Assembly (NCBI GenBank): GCA_938075305.1
Contig: CALJGV010000012.1
Coordinates: forward strand, 1 to 64,000
DNA from: an uncultured bacterium
Lineage (GTDB): Bacteria; Planctomycetota; UBA1135; GCA-002686595
Direction of reading: 5' to 3'
DNA length: 64,000 nt
The notes under the pieces: generated by a model
What the model saw: only the letters and a program-made list of their open reading frames with translations
Told to the model about the DNA's origin: nothing
The model's database searches: none
Position numbers and translations under genes: made by a program
Shown: piece by piece, positions 9,482-18,135 of the stretch
Layout of the letters: each line of letters begins with the position of its first letter
Numbering within the stretch: position 1 is the first letter of the stretch

Positions 9482-10300
9482 ATGCTCAAGCTTCTTCTGC
9501 TCGCCGTCCTCGCGGCCGCACCGCCCCTCTCCCTCGAGGACTGCGAGGCGTGCCGGCCCGGGAAGGTCTGCACCCAACACCGGTCCGAGGACAAGGAGGA
9601 GCTCAAGCGGCTCGCACCCCTGCTCGCGTCCGAGGATCCGGGTCAGCGCATGGGCGCGCTCAGCAGCGTCGCCGCGCTGACGGACAGCCACGAGAATGCC
9701 CCGAGCAAGGACGTGGCCAAGGTCCTCGCAGAGGCGCTCGAGGACGACCAGCTCACCGTCAGGGAGACCGCGATCGTGCTCCTCGCGGACGGCCAGCACC
9801 CCGAGATCGCGGTGACGTCCACGGTCAAGGTGCTCAAGGGCTTCGAGAAGAACATGTGGTCGTTGATGGGGACCATGACCGGTCCGAACAATGAGCACGG
9901 CACGGTCGAGGAGGCCATGCAGTACCTGGAGGCGAGCATGCGAGCCTGCAGCGAGCTCCCCGATGACCGGATCGTGAAGGCCCTCTCCACGCTGCTCGCG
10001 GCCTACCCGGCCGAGATGAGGGGAGAGCCCGTGGCCATGGCCGCCACACACTCGCTCCTCGAGCTGGGCACCCAGGATGCGGTGGAGGCGGTCATCAAGC
10101 AGCTCGGGCGAGGTAAGGAGACCACGCGCCTCCGGCGCATCCACATGGCCCTCGTTCGGGTGGCGGACGAGAAGGAGATCGAGGCTCGACCGGCCTTCGG
10201 CGACAAGGTCGAACGCGAGTGGACCGTGTGGCTGCGGAAGAACAAGCGGGCCTTCCCGGCCAAGCTCGGAAAGTGGACCGGTCAGCGGGAAGAAGAATGA
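9482..10300 (+). CDS. Secreted HEAT-repeat-like helical protein
   Basis: A 272-residue protein with a short signal peptide (MLKLLLLAVLAAAPPLSLE) and then a chain of helical pairs resembling HEAT/armadillo repeats, for example AALTDSHENAPSKDVAKVLAEALEDDQLTVRETAIVL and later TQDAVEAVIKQLGRG. Two cysteines near the mature N-terminus (CEACRPGKVC) could form a disulfide. A longer open frame upstream overlaps the opposite-strand YchJ-like gene and is rejected. Likely a periplasmic scaffold; no enzyme motif seen. It converges on the VanZ-like gene with only four bases between stops. Confidence 0.6.
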   Translation: MLKLLLLAVLAAAPPLSLEDCEACRPGKVCTQHRSEDKEELKRLAPLLASEDPGQRMGALSSVAALTDSHENAPSKDVAKVLAEALEDDQLTVRETAIVLLADGQHPEIAVTSTVKVLKGFEKNMWSLMGTMTGPNNEHGTVEEAMQYLEASMRACSELPDDRIVKALSTLLAAYPAEMRGEPVAMAATHSLLELGTQDAVEAVIKQLGRGKETTRLRRIHMALVRVADEKEIEARPAFGDKVEREWTVWLRKNKRAFPAKLGKWTGQREEE

Positions 10301-10304
10301 CCGC

Positions 10305-10745
10305 TCAGTCGCCTACGGTCCCCTGAGGAGAGGACTCGTCGGACGGAGTTCCTCCCGAGCGCCTCGACAATCCAGTCAGCCCGTGAGCGCAGGCGACCCC
10401 CACTGCGACCCCCACGAGGCCCCAACCCAGGTCGCCGAGCGACGCTTGGCGCGAGGTGAGGAAGAGCTGCCCCCCCTCGGCCGCGAGGAGCAGCGCCGCG
10501 GAAATGAGGACACTTCGCCGAACGCTCCGGGGCGCTCCGGCGGCGTGGATGAGGCCTGCAGCCGCGGCCATGGCGAGACCCGTCCTCAGGGTGGCGACCG
10601 CGCCCCCGCGGTCCAGCCAGGCCCCGAGCCAACCGGGAATGAGGGGAAGCCGCCCCATGCGGGAGTCTGGCAGCCAGGACAGCACGATCACGAGCGTTCC
10701 TGTGCCGGCGGCGATGCATTGGATCAGCGTCTGGCGAAGGGGCAT
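10305..10745 (-). CDS. VanZ-like integral membrane protein
   Basis: A 146-residue protein with four predicted membrane helices. The C-terminal half has the VanZ signature: a helix ending AEGGQLFLTSRQASLGDLGW followed by GLVGVAVG, matching the family pattern of Q, R, S, D and G residues that binds the third and fourth helices. VanZ itself gives low-level teicoplanin resistance, but most homologs have no known role. A TAATCT hexamer lies 18 bases upstream of the ATG. Confidence 0.7.
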   Translation of the reverse strand: MPLRQTLIQCIAAGTGTLVIVLSWLPDSRMGRLPLIPGWLGAWLDRGGAVATLRTGLAMAAAAGLIHAAGAPRSVRRSVLISAALLLAAEGGQLFLTSRQASLGDLGWGLVGVAVGVACAHGLTGLSRRSGGTPSDESSPQGTVGD

Positions 10746-10874
10746 TGGTGGCCTCGGCGAACCAGATTAGTCCGAGGGCGGCCGCAGGCAGCCGTTCTTC
10801 CAGGGGCACTCCAAGCCGTTCGCGGAATGGTCCACCGAAAGCAGACCGCAGGCGCGCACGACCTTGGGTCGCGA

Positions 10875-11252
10875 TCAACCCGCGGCGTTCGTCCCCGGCG
10901 TCCTCGCCCCCAGGCCGAGGAACAGCCAGCCCGACAGGAGCAGCAGCCCGCCGAGGGGCGTGACGGCACCGAGCCAGCGCGGACCGCCGAGCCCCAGGCC
11001 ATAGAGCGTCCCGGAGAACACCGTGATGCCGAGCAGGAAGCACCATCCGGCCGCTCGGCCCCGCCCGGTTCGCTCCACCACTAGCCCTACGCCGAGGAGC
11101 GCGAGGGCGTGCCACATGTGATAGTCCACCGCGGTCCCCCACCACTCGGCGCGCTCCCCGACCGAGAGGATGCTCTCGAGCCCGTGGGCTCCGAAGGCGC
11201 CGAGGCTCACACCGGTGAATCCGACCACCGCGGCGATTCGCATCCAGTTCAT
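10875..11252 (-). CDS. DUF423 (YgdD/UPF0382) membrane protein
   Basis: A 125-residue protein with four membrane helices and the DUF423 marks: GAFGAHGLE near the N-terminus, the central DYHMWHALALL, FSGTLYGLGL and the late TPLGG followed by GW. Function of the family is unknown. The hexamer CAGACT lies six bases upstream of the ATG, one base away from the leaderless promoter pattern seen elsewhere in this window. Confidence 0.88.
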   Translation of the reverse strand: MNWMRIAAVVGFTGVSLGAFGAHGLESILSVGERAEWWGTAVDYHMWHALALLGVGLVVERTGRGRAAGWCFLLGITVFSGTLYGLGLGGPRWLGAVTPLGGLLLLSGWLFLGLGARTPGTNAAG

Positions 11253-11334
11253 GAAAGGAGTCTGACAGCCCCAGGCACCTGTGGCAAACCGAGCCGGAGT
11301 GACCCAAGGGGGGCGCCGGGCGGCGGCAAGGCGC

Positions 11335-12012
11335 CTACCTCGGCGTCAGCCGCCAGAGGGGCCGCTTGCCGAGCCGTCCGTGGTCCGCCACATGGAAGAA
11401 CTCCGACGCTGCGTCCCATATCTTTCGGCTGGAGAAGGACTCGGCTCGCCCCTGCTCGCGGGCCATCACCTGCATGTGGCCCGGCAGCTGCTCGATCTCC
11501 GTGCAGTTGCTGAGGATCAGGGCCCGTCCCGTGATCCCCCTCAGGTGCTCGAAGATCTCGGCGTGCGTCTTGTAGTGGTCCTCCGCTCGCCGGCTCCCGA
11601 AGTAGAGGTAGTGATACAGGTTGATCACAAGGGAGACGTCGAAGGGGCCGCCGAGCTCCTCCAGGGAGGCGTGGACCTGGTGCAGGCGCATGTTCTGGAA
11701 GTCGACAGCCCCAAGACCCAGGTAGTCCCGAACCTCGCGGCACGCCTCCAGATCCGGGTCGTGAAGGTCAATGCCGAGCACCCGCGTGGCCCCCAGGCGC
11801 TGCGCCGCGTGGAGGCAAAACCACCCCTTGCTCGCCGACAGGTCCACGAGGCTCCGCGGCCTCTCCGGGTAGAGGGCCCGAATCCGACGGTACCGACGCC
11901 AGAGGCGGAAGGAGGGCACCATTCGCTTCCCGAGGAGGAAGTAGGAGTGGTTCTTCGGGTACGCCCGCACGAGGTGGTCGCGTACCAGGGGTGAGAGCGC
12001 GAGTTGATTCAT
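11335..12012 (-). CDS. Class I SAM-dependent methyltransferase
   Basis: A 225-residue methyltransferase. Motif I is atypical (VDLSASKGWFCLHAA), the acidic end of strand 2 is IDLHD, and a later VSLVINLYHYLYFG matches the motif IV region. The arrangement resembles CmoB/DUF1698-type and other Rossmann methyltransferases, but the substrate cannot be inferred. I preferred the ATG at 12012 (MNQLALSPLVRDHL) over one nine codons upstream. A TATACT hexamer about 90 bases upstream could be its -10 element. Confidence 0.7.
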   Translation of the reverse strand: MNQLALSPLVRDHLVRAYPKNHSYFLLGKRMVPSFRLWRRYRRIRALYPERPRSLVDLSASKGWFCLHAAQRLGATRVLGIDLHDPDLEACREVRDYLGLGAVDFQNMRLHQVHASLEELGGPFDVSLVINLYHYLYFGSRRAEDHYKTHAEIFEHLRGITGRALILSNCTEIEQLPGHMQVMAREQGRAESFSSRKIWDAASEFFHVADHGRLGKRPLWRLTPR

Positions 12013-12168
12013 GATCAGGGGGCGACCCACCTGCCCCATGCGACGCCCTCGGCCCTTGGGTCTCGGCGAGGTGCGTCGTGGAGCTCGAGCCCTTCAGGGC
12101 CGGAGTATAGCAGCGCCGTGGCCGCCAAAGATGGGCCCGCGCGCAGGGCGGGTGCCACCGACCCCTGT

Positions 12169-13149
12169 TCAGTCAGCTCCGCCGCTTCCGCCGGACCCCG
12201 GCGACCCGCCGCCAGCTTGGGCAGCTTCCAGGATGGAGGCCATGTCCACCGGAAGCGTCGGCTGGAAGACCCGCGCTCCACCGCGCAGGATCAGCCGGAC
12301 CCCAACGTCTCCAGGCCCCATCCCGAGGCTGGTACGGACCTGGCAGACCTCGTCCTCCGCGAGGGCGCGCTCGCCCACGAACGAGGAGCCGCGTGCAACC
12401 GCCTGCACAAGGACCAACCCCTCGCGCTCCAGAGCCTGCGCGGCAAGCCCGTACCCATCCCGCCAGGCCAGCACGCTGGGGTGGTCCGCGCTTGGCCCCA
12501 CCACCACCAGCGCAGGCCGCTCATCCTTCAGCTCTTCGAGCTGGAAGCGCCCGTAGGCGGCGATCTCGTCGAGCTCGATGCGAAAGGGGCCGTCCACGCC
12601 GTCGGACATGGTGATGCCAAGTCCGATCACCTTGGACGGATCCAGGGGAGGGAGCTCCAGCTTGCGGCCCCTCCATTGGGGGGTGAGCGCCGTGAAGGGG
12701 ATCCAGACCGTCTGCCAGGGGCCCGGCCGCTGGGCGTCCCCCGGCGCGCTGAGCCGCGTTCCGAAGCTCGCCCGGTAGGTGACGCCGCCCCGCAGCCCCG
12801 CCTGCCGCACCCTCACGCTGTAGGTCCGGCCGTCTGCCCTCACGCGCAGGCGAAGCCCGCGAAACGAAGTGAGGTCCATGGCCCGGTCCGCGGAGCGAAC
12901 GGAGGAGAAGCCTCCCCCGTTGGTGTTGAGCACGCCCCGGAAGTCCATGCAGCCATCACGCAGCTCGAAGTCGCCCGAGGAGCGGCCACCCATGACGCCA
13001 TCGAGGACGGTGAACCATCGGAGGGAGTCCGGGGTGAAGTCCGCCAGGACCCGTGTTCCCGCCGGCTCGAGGCCGGCAGATTCCGCAGGGCCGTCGGCGG
13101 GCATGACCATTGCCCCGAGGAGGAGGACGAGGATGAGACCTGTATGCAT
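12169..13149 (-). CDS. Exported CIA30-domain protein with DUF4174-like tail
   Basis: A 326-residue protein with a signal peptide (MHTGLILVLLLGAMVMPADG). Residues about 35-205 form a CIA30 (NADH:ubiquinone oxidoreductase intermediate-associated protein 30) beta-jelly-roll: VLDGVMGGRSSGDF, FRGVLNTNGGGFSSVR, LRLRVRADGRTY, then WIPFTAL. The last 115 residues (DERPALVVVGPSADHPSVLAW onward) look like the thioredoxin-like DUF4174 domain found in exported proteins. In eukaryotes CIA30 is a complex I assembly factor; bacterial secreted versions have no proven role and may bind sugars. The start follows the signal peptide. Confidence 0.7.
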   Translation of the reverse strand: MHTGLILVLLLGAMVMPADGPAESAGLEPAGTRVLADFTPDSLRWFTVLDGVMGGRSSGDFELRDGCMDFRGVLNTNGGGFSSVRSADRAMDLTSFRGLRLRVRADGRTYSVRVRQAGLRGGVTYRASFGTRLSAPGDAQRPGPWQTVWIPFTALTPQWRGRKLELPPLDPSKVIGLGITMSDGVDGPFRIELDEIAAYGRFQLEELKDERPALVVVGPSADHPSVLAWRDGYGLAAQALEREGLVLVQAVARGSSFVGERALAEDEVCQVRTSLGMGPGDVGVRLILRGGARVFQPTLPVDMASILEAAQAGGGSPGSGGSGGAD

Positions 13150-13243
13150 GGGAGGGCATTCGACAGGGCGCCCGTTGGGATGCCTCGCCAGGCCGAAAGT
13201 CACACTCGCGGCAGGCGGGCCGCTGCGGCGGACCGGGAGAGGG

Positions 13244-14488
13244 TCAGCGTGCCCCCTCGATTCTGGGCACCACCTGCTCCATGAACGCACGCATGTTGGA
13301 CACCACCCGCGGGCTGTTGTGGTTGAAGAAGTCGAACCAGAGCATCAGGCGGTCCCCCGGGTGATAGCGCTCCACGAGCTGCGCAGCGACGGCTGCGGCG
13401 TCTCCGATGACCGCGTTCTCGGCCGCTCCTTCCAGGGTGGCCACGTCCACCGTGCCCTGCAGCGCCGTCCAGTACGCCCTGAGGGCTCGGTCAGCTTCCT
13501 GGGCGGCGTCCGCCCGCCGCTGCTCTCCCGTACGTCCGGGCTCCTCGTTCAGGAAGACCATCACGGTGCGGGGCATGTGATCTCGACGCCAGCTGCCGCC
13601 GTCCGGGTGATAGGCACTGGTCATCCGCTCATGGGTCGCCTCGATCACGTCCGGCGCGGTGATGGAGAGATTGAAGACCTTGACCGCCGCCCAGGCATTG
13701 ACGGCCACCTGCAGCTCTGGGTCATGACTCCCGAGGATCATGTCGCAGAGGTCCCTGCGAACGTCCTGGGGCACCACCTTGAGCCGTTCGAACTCCCACC
13801 GCCTGGGCAGCTGGACGGCCCCGTCGGCGCCGAGCACACCTTGTTCCTCGGCGAGGCCACGGACCTGCTCCCAGTGCTCCTCGGAGCGGAACATCCCACG
13901 CTCCAGCCGGGGGGCGCGCACCTCTTCACTCGAGAGCGCCGCGCCCTGGGTCAACCTGAGGAAGATCTCGCACGCCTCACGGAAGACTTGCCCCCGCAGC
14001 ACCGGCCACGCAACCTCCTCGAGTTCGGACCTCGGCCGGACGCCGTGGGCGCGATTCATGAACTCGAACCGACCGGCCGAGAAGCCGAGACGGAGTCGCC
14101 GCCGCTCCATGGGGTCGAGGCCGTGCAAGGCGAGGAAGGCCGCCAGGCGCTCCGCGTGGGCGATGGGGCCCCCGTTGCACAGGAGGTTCATCACCGCGCT
14201 CCCCACCTCGATGCGCTCGGTCCGCGCGAAGACCCTCGCGGCGAGCTGAAAGATGTCGGTGTTGAGCCCGACCTCCCCCTGCCAGTGTGGAATGACTGGG
14301 TTCAGGTGCGTCTTCTGGACCTCGCTGGAGAGGTGGGATTCCGCCACCCACGCCGTCCCGTACCCGAGCCGATCCGCGGCCTCCACCTGCTCGAAGAAGC
14401 TCCGAAGCATCGCAGCCTCTGAGGGCAAGACGCCGTCCACCGGGGTCTGGGAGATCGAGAAGAAGACGTCGTACTTCACAGGGCGCAC
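13244..14488 (-). CDS. Luciferase-like (LLM) flavin-dependent oxidoreductase
   Basis: A 414-residue bacterial-luciferase-like monooxygenase. Typical features are the TIM-barrel N-terminus with FFEQVEAADRLGYGTAWVAESHL, then ERIEVGSAVMNLLCNGGPIAHAERLA, RLRLGFSAGR and a late segment VERYHPGDRLMLWFDFFNHN. These enzymes use reduced flavin to oxidise aldehydes, sulfonates, amines or other small organics; the substrate is not apparent. The start is a GTG, with a second in-frame GTG four codons later (VKYDVFFS) equally possible. It runs in the same direction as the CIA30 gene with a gap of 94 bases. Confidence 0.82.
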   Translation of the reverse strand: MRPVKYDVFFSISQTPVDGVLPSEAAMLRSFFEQVEAADRLGYGTAWVAESHLSSEVQKTHLNPVIPHWQGEVGLNTDIFQLAARVFARTERIEVGSAVMNLLCNGGPIAHAERLAAFLALHGLDPMERRRLRLGFSAGRFEFMNRAHGVRPRSELEEVAWPVLRGQVFREACEIFLRLTQGAALSSEEVRAPRLERGMFRSEEHWEQVRGLAEEQGVLGADGAVQLPRRWEFERLKVVPQDVRRDLCDMILGSHDPELQVAVNAWAAVKVFNLSITAPDVIEATHERMTSAYHPDGGSWRRDHMPRTVMVFLNEEPGRTGEQRRADAAQEADRALRAYWTALQGTVDVATLEGAAENAVIGDAAAVAAQLVERYHPGDRLMLWFDFFNHNSPRVVSNMRAFMEQVVPRIEGAR

Positions 14489-14624
14489 GCCGGAGCGCGG
14501 CGACCAAGATCATCGAACCCGCCCCGGACCGCAAGCGGAACGACCCCGTGCTGCCGACAGAAGAGCACACCGGGTTGCAGGCATCCCGGACGGGGCGATG
14601 CCGAGGCGGCTCCCGGGGAGGGCG

Positions 14625-15662
14625 TCACCCAAGAAGGCCTGCACCCAGCCGGGGGAGGCGCTCCGCAAGCTCGGCCGGACACGCCACGAGGTCGTCCTGG
14701 CTATCCGTACGCCAGTGGGTGCATGGCACCAGCCGGTACGCCCCCGTCATCCTCTCCCTCGCCTGGCGGCGACGGGCCTTGCGCCCGTTCGCCTTCCTGG
14801 TATCGAACCGGAAGAGGACGTACTCCGGCGGGAAGGCGCCCATGAACTCGGCGACCGACGTGAAGGCACCGTGACCGCTGTAGCTCACCTCGGTGACCAC
14901 CACCGGCCGAGAGGCGTGCATGGTCCCGCGCAGGCCTGCCAGCGCCTGTCGTTCCCAGCCCTCCACGTCGATCTTCAGCAGCCCGACCGATCCCCTTCCC
15001 ACGAGGACCCCAAGCTCCTGCGCGACGTCGTCTCCGGCGCGAACCTCCACCTCGGCCGCCGGGCTCCCCGCCAGCTCGGGTGACTGGTGGTCGCCCGCGA
15101 GCGACGCGGTGCCCCGGTTGCCGGTGGTCGGGGTGACCAGGCTGCGCCGCTCCGACCTCGCGCCGAGGGCGATACGGTGGAGCCGGATGTTCGAAAGTCT
15201 GTTTCGAGCGACGTGGCCCTCGAAGAGCTCAGCGACCTCATCGAAGGGCTCGAACGCCTCCACCGAGTCCACGTGGGCGGACACCACGAGGCTGTGCTGC
15301 CCGACGTTGGCCCCCACATCCCAGAAGTGCAGCCCACCCTGGTTCGACCCGAAGCGCGCCTCAGCCCGCAGGGCGCGGGCTGCGTCCTGGAGGAAGCTCA
15401 CCAGGGGCTTTTCGAAGGCGCCGTGGAAGTAGACGGCCGCGTCGAGGTGGCTGCGCAGCGTTCCGTGGTAGACGAGCCCCGCCAGGCTGCCCGAGAAGGA
15501 CAGCGGGTCCGAGGACCCCGCCGGGACATCAACCCATTGCGCTGCCCGGCGGGCCAGGCGCCGACGGAGGTCCCTGGGGATCCAGCGGTTAAAGAGGAGC
15601 GACCGCAGCAGGGTGAAGCGGGGCCCCTCCGGCTCGGCCGCCCGAAGGTCCGGCGGGCACAT
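14625..15662 (-). CDS. FkbM-family methyltransferase
   Basis: A 345-residue methyltransferase. The SAM-binding motif is FWDVGANVGQHSLVVS, followed by VEAFEPF, the FkbM-specific LLKIDVEGWERQALAGL, and a C-terminal RPVVVTEVSYSGHGA. FkbM members O-methylate sugars or polyketides; beside a glycosyltransferase a glycan substrate is likely. I chose the ATG at 15662; a TTG twelve codons upstream is possible, but TGTAAT six bases before the ATG fits a leaderless start. It is divergent from the glycosyltransferase at 15782, so the two share a short promoter region. Confidence 0.8.
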   Translation of the reverse strand: MCPPDLRAAEPEGPRFTLLRSLLFNRWIPRDLRRRLARRAAQWVDVPAGSSDPLSFSGSLAGLVYHGTLRSHLDAAVYFHGAFEKPLVSFLQDAARALRAEARFGSNQGGLHFWDVGANVGQHSLVVSAHVDSVEAFEPFDEVAELFEGHVARNRLSNIRLHRIALGARSERRSLVTPTTGNRGTASLAGDHQSPELAGSPAAEVEVRAGDDVAQELGVLVGRGSVGLLKIDVEGWERQALAGLRGTMHASRPVVVTEVSYSGHGAFTSVAEFMGAFPPEYVLFRFDTRKANGRKARRRQARERMTGAYRLVPCTHWRTDSQDDLVACPAELAERLPRLGAGLLG

Positions 15663-15668
15663 GGAGTG

Positions 15669-15674
15669 ATTACA
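15669..15674 (-). promoter_or_regulatory. Putative -10 hexamer of a leaderless transcript
   Basis: TGTAAT (minus strand), a 5/6 match to TATAAT, six bases before the ATG of the FkbM gene. Confidence 0.5.
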
Positions 15675-15781
15675 GCAGCGCCGAGCAACCGCGCTCAAGG
15701 CCGCGGGCGCGAAAGCAGGGACCTCCGGGAAGCGGTCCCTGGCCGTGCTAGGCTCTCGACGCCACCGCCGGGGTCCACCCG

Positions 15782-16948
15782 GTGAGCGTCCCCATGGAAT
15801 GCACCGCTCCCCGGGCTCTCGACGTCGCCATTGCGCTCCAGCGCTACTTCCCCCATGGCGGCCTCCAACGTGATGCCCTCGCCACGGCGATCGAGTGCCG
15901 TGACCGTGGGCACCGGGTCACCGTCCACGCCCAGCGCTTCGAGGGCGCCATCCCCCCGGGGATCGAGGTTCGATCACACCCAGTCCGTGGGCGTACCAAC
16001 CACGCACGCGCGACCAGCTTCGCCGCGTCGTGGCTGGAGGCCCTGCGAGGCCAGCCTGCGGCGGTGGCCGTGGGCTTCGACCCCCTCCCCGGGCTCGACC
16101 TCCACTTCGGCGCCTCCCGATGCTACAGCGCTCGGGTCCGGCGCGAGCGAGGACCGTGGGCCCGCCTGACCCCCCGCTTCCGGGCCTTTCGCCGGCTGGA
16201 GGCCGCCGTCTATGGGCGGGGCTCTTCCGCGCGAATCCTGGTGCTCAACGGAGGAGAGCAGGCGCTCTTCCATGGGGAATACGAAACGGAGCCCGAGCGC
16301 TTCGTGCCCCTGCCCCCGGGCGTCAGCCGCGACCGGGCCGCGTCCCCGGCCAATGCCTCCGCCGGCCAGGCGCTGCGGGCGGAGCTGGGGCTCGGCCCCG
16401 ACGAGCGGCTGCTGCTGTTCCTTGGCTCGAACTTCCACAACAAAGGCCTCGACCGAGCCCTTCGGGCGCTGGCGAGCCTCCCCGCCCCATTGCAACGGGC
16501 CACCCGCCTGCTGGCAGTGGGCGCCGATCGGCCCCGAGGGTCCTACCGGCTGGCCGCTCAGCTGGGAGTCACCGAGCGCGTCCGAATCGACCCGGGGCGG
16601 GCGGACGTCGGTGCGCTGCTCGCCGCCGCCGATCTCTTGATTCACCCCGCCCGCCACGAGCTCGGCGGCCTCGTGCTCCTCGAGGCGATGGTGGCGGGGC
16701 TTCCCACGCTCTGCACATCAGCGTGCGGCTTCGCGGAGCACGTGACGCGGGCGGAAGCAGGGACCGTCCTGGACGGCCCGTTCCGTCAGGCCCACCTCGA
16801 CGAGGCCCTGGCAGCGATGCTCGCCTCACCGCTCGAGCCCCTTGGAGAGGCGGGCCTCGCCCATGCGGCGAGCGTCGACCTCCACGGCATGCACGACCGC
16901 ATCGCCGATGAGATCGAAGCCGTGGGCCAGGGTCGAGCGGGCGCGTGA
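15782..16948 (+). CDS. Glycosyltransferase family 4 (WaaG-like)
   Basis: A 388-residue GT-B glycosyltransferase. The N-terminal domain opens DVAIALQRYFPHGGLQRDA (GG loop), and the C-terminal donor domain has LLLFLGSNFHNKGLDRALRAL, LIHPARHELGGLVLLEAMVAGLP (E-x7-E donor motif) and CGFAEHV. It most resembles WaaG-type LPS core glucosyltransferases, so a role in lipopolysaccharide or another surface glycan is likely. The start is GTG at 15782 or ATG at 15794. A TAGGCT hexamer lies 27 bases upstream. Its TGA directly abuts the stop of the opposite-strand gene (TGATCA). Confidence 0.83.
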   Translation: MSVPMECTAPRALDVAIALQRYFPHGGLQRDALATAIECRDRGHRVTVHAQRFEGAIPPGIEVRSHPVRGRTNHARATSFAASWLEALRGQPAAVAVGFDPLPGLDLHFGASRCYSARVRRERGPWARLTPRFRAFRRLEAAVYGRGSSARILVLNGGEQALFHGEYETEPERFVPLPPGVSRDRAASPANASAGQALRAELGLGPDERLLLFLGSNFHNKGLDRALRALASLPAPLQRATRLLAVGADRPRGSYRLAAQLGVTERVRIDPGRADVGALLAAADLLIHPARHELGGLVLLEAMVAGLPTLCTSACGFAEHVTRAEAGTVLDGPFRQAHLDEALAAMLASPLEPLGEAGLAHAASVDLHGMHDRIADEIEAVGQGRAGA

Positions 16949-17437
16949 TCAGGCGAGGGCGGCCTGCCGATCGAGGAATGCGTAGAGGTGGTAGCCCATC
17001 AGCGCCCCGTAGACCGCAGCGATCACCCACAGCGCCAGGTGCGTCCCGCGAAAGCGGATGTGCCAGAGCAAGAACAGGGCGGCGCCGGCGGTCACCGTGA
17101 GCTTCGCGGCGGTGAACGCCGGAACCCCACCGACCTCAAGGAACCACGCCATGAGGGGGTTGGCCTCCTCGCCCCCCTCGGACAGGTGGAGCAGCGTCAG
17201 CACGAGGTCCGCGACCGCAGCGGCTGCGATCCAGAGGACGAGCACGCTCTCCAGCCGGGTATAGCGGTCCACGTAGATCCCCCGGCGCTCACAATCCCGT
17301 CGACCTCCGCGCCTTCGCCCATGGAGCCAGTAGCGCGAGATCATCGGGGTCGGTCGGCGCCGGCGGTCAGCGCCGGCCCGAGAGGTCTCCGAGGTCGAGC
17401 CCTCGTCGCTCGCTTCGTTGGATTCAGGCTCGATCAT
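16949..17437 (-). CDS. DUF5658-like small membrane protein
   Basis: A 162-residue protein with a polar, Ser/Glu/Arg-rich N-terminus (about 60 residues) and three membrane helices. The core LVLWIAAAAVADLVLTLLHL, EEANPLMAWFLE and FTAAKLTVT follows the DUF5658 pattern (conserved ADL, ANP and K). Function unknown. The true start could be further in, at the ATG of MISRYWLHG, since the first 30 residues look disordered. Confidence 0.65.
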   Translation of the reverse strand: MIEPESNEASDEGSTSETSRAGADRRRRPTPMISRYWLHGRRRGGRRDCERRGIYVDRYTRLESVLVLWIAAAAVADLVLTLLHLSEGGEEANPLMAWFLEVGGVPAFTAAKLTVTAGAALFLLWHIRFRGTHLALWVIAAVYGALMGYHLYAFLDRQAALA

Positions 17438-17456
17438 GGCACGACTACCGGCCGCA

Positions 17457-17981
17457 TCACTCCGTCGTCGGCGGCTGGCCCAGGAACGGCTGATGCTTGG
17501 GCGCGGGATGCCCCAGGATCTTCCGCAGCAACACGACCTGTCCCACGTGATGGAGCGCGTCCGCCCACGGTCCGTTCACCAGGTAGCCGGAGGCGAAGGT
17601 GTGATCCGGGGAGCCTGCGGTGAGAACGGCGCGGGAGAGGGCGCCAGGATCGGCCCTCAGGATCTGAACGGTGGCGTCAAGATCCTCAAGGATCTCGACA
17701 TAAGCCGAAGGGTGCCGGTTTGCCTCGACGTTCCCAGTCCAGCCCGCCGTTCCGTCCTCAAGGGCCCGGCGACCCCACCGAACCAGGGCCGTCAGATGCG
17801 CAAGCTGCTCGCCGATGGACCAGCAACCCTCCACGGGCTCCGCCTCGCAGTCCGCCTCGCTCAGCCCGTCACAGGACCAGCGCAAGCGGAAGCCGAGCCC
17901 CTGCAAAAGACGAATGAGCCCCTCAACCCCGTGGGTGGGATCGGCGGGCGCGGGAAGCGTGTCGAACGCGGTCGAGGTCAT
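17457..17981 (-). CDS. DinB-family protein
   Basis: A 174-residue four-helix-bundle protein of the DinB/YfiT-like superfamily. Helix 2 holds GCWSIGEQLAHLTALVRW with the metal-ligand His of the WSIxEhLxH motif, and the C-terminus has a second His pair in ADALHHVGQVVLLRKILG, as in family members binding a divalent metal. These proteins are often thiol-dependent transferases or of unknown function. The ATG at 17981 (MTSTAFDTLPAP) is chosen; codons upstream look spurious. Confidence 0.8.
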   Translation of the reverse strand: MTSTAFDTLPAPADPTHGVEGLIRLLQGLGFRLRWSCDGLSEADCEAEPVEGCWSIGEQLAHLTALVRWGRRALEDGTAGWTGNVEANRHPSAYVEILEDLDATVQILRADPGALSRAVLTAGSPDHTFASGYLVNGPWADALHHVGQVVLLRKILGHPAPKHQPFLGQPPTTE

Positions 17982-18123
17982 GAGAGCGGGAAGGGTGCAA
18001 GGGGAAGAGAGGCGCACCCTAACAGGCACGACCGGTGGCACCCACCGGGACGTGTCCCGGACACGACCAGGACGCGCACGAGATCGTTCCCAACGGACCC
18101 CGCTGCCAGTGCACCCCTCGACC

Positions 18124-18129
18124 TACAGT
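18124..18129 (+). promoter_or_regulatory. Putative -10 hexamer of a leaderless transcript
   Basis: TACAGT, six bases before the ATG at 18136. Confidence 0.5.
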
Positions 18130-18135
18130 GTGGGC

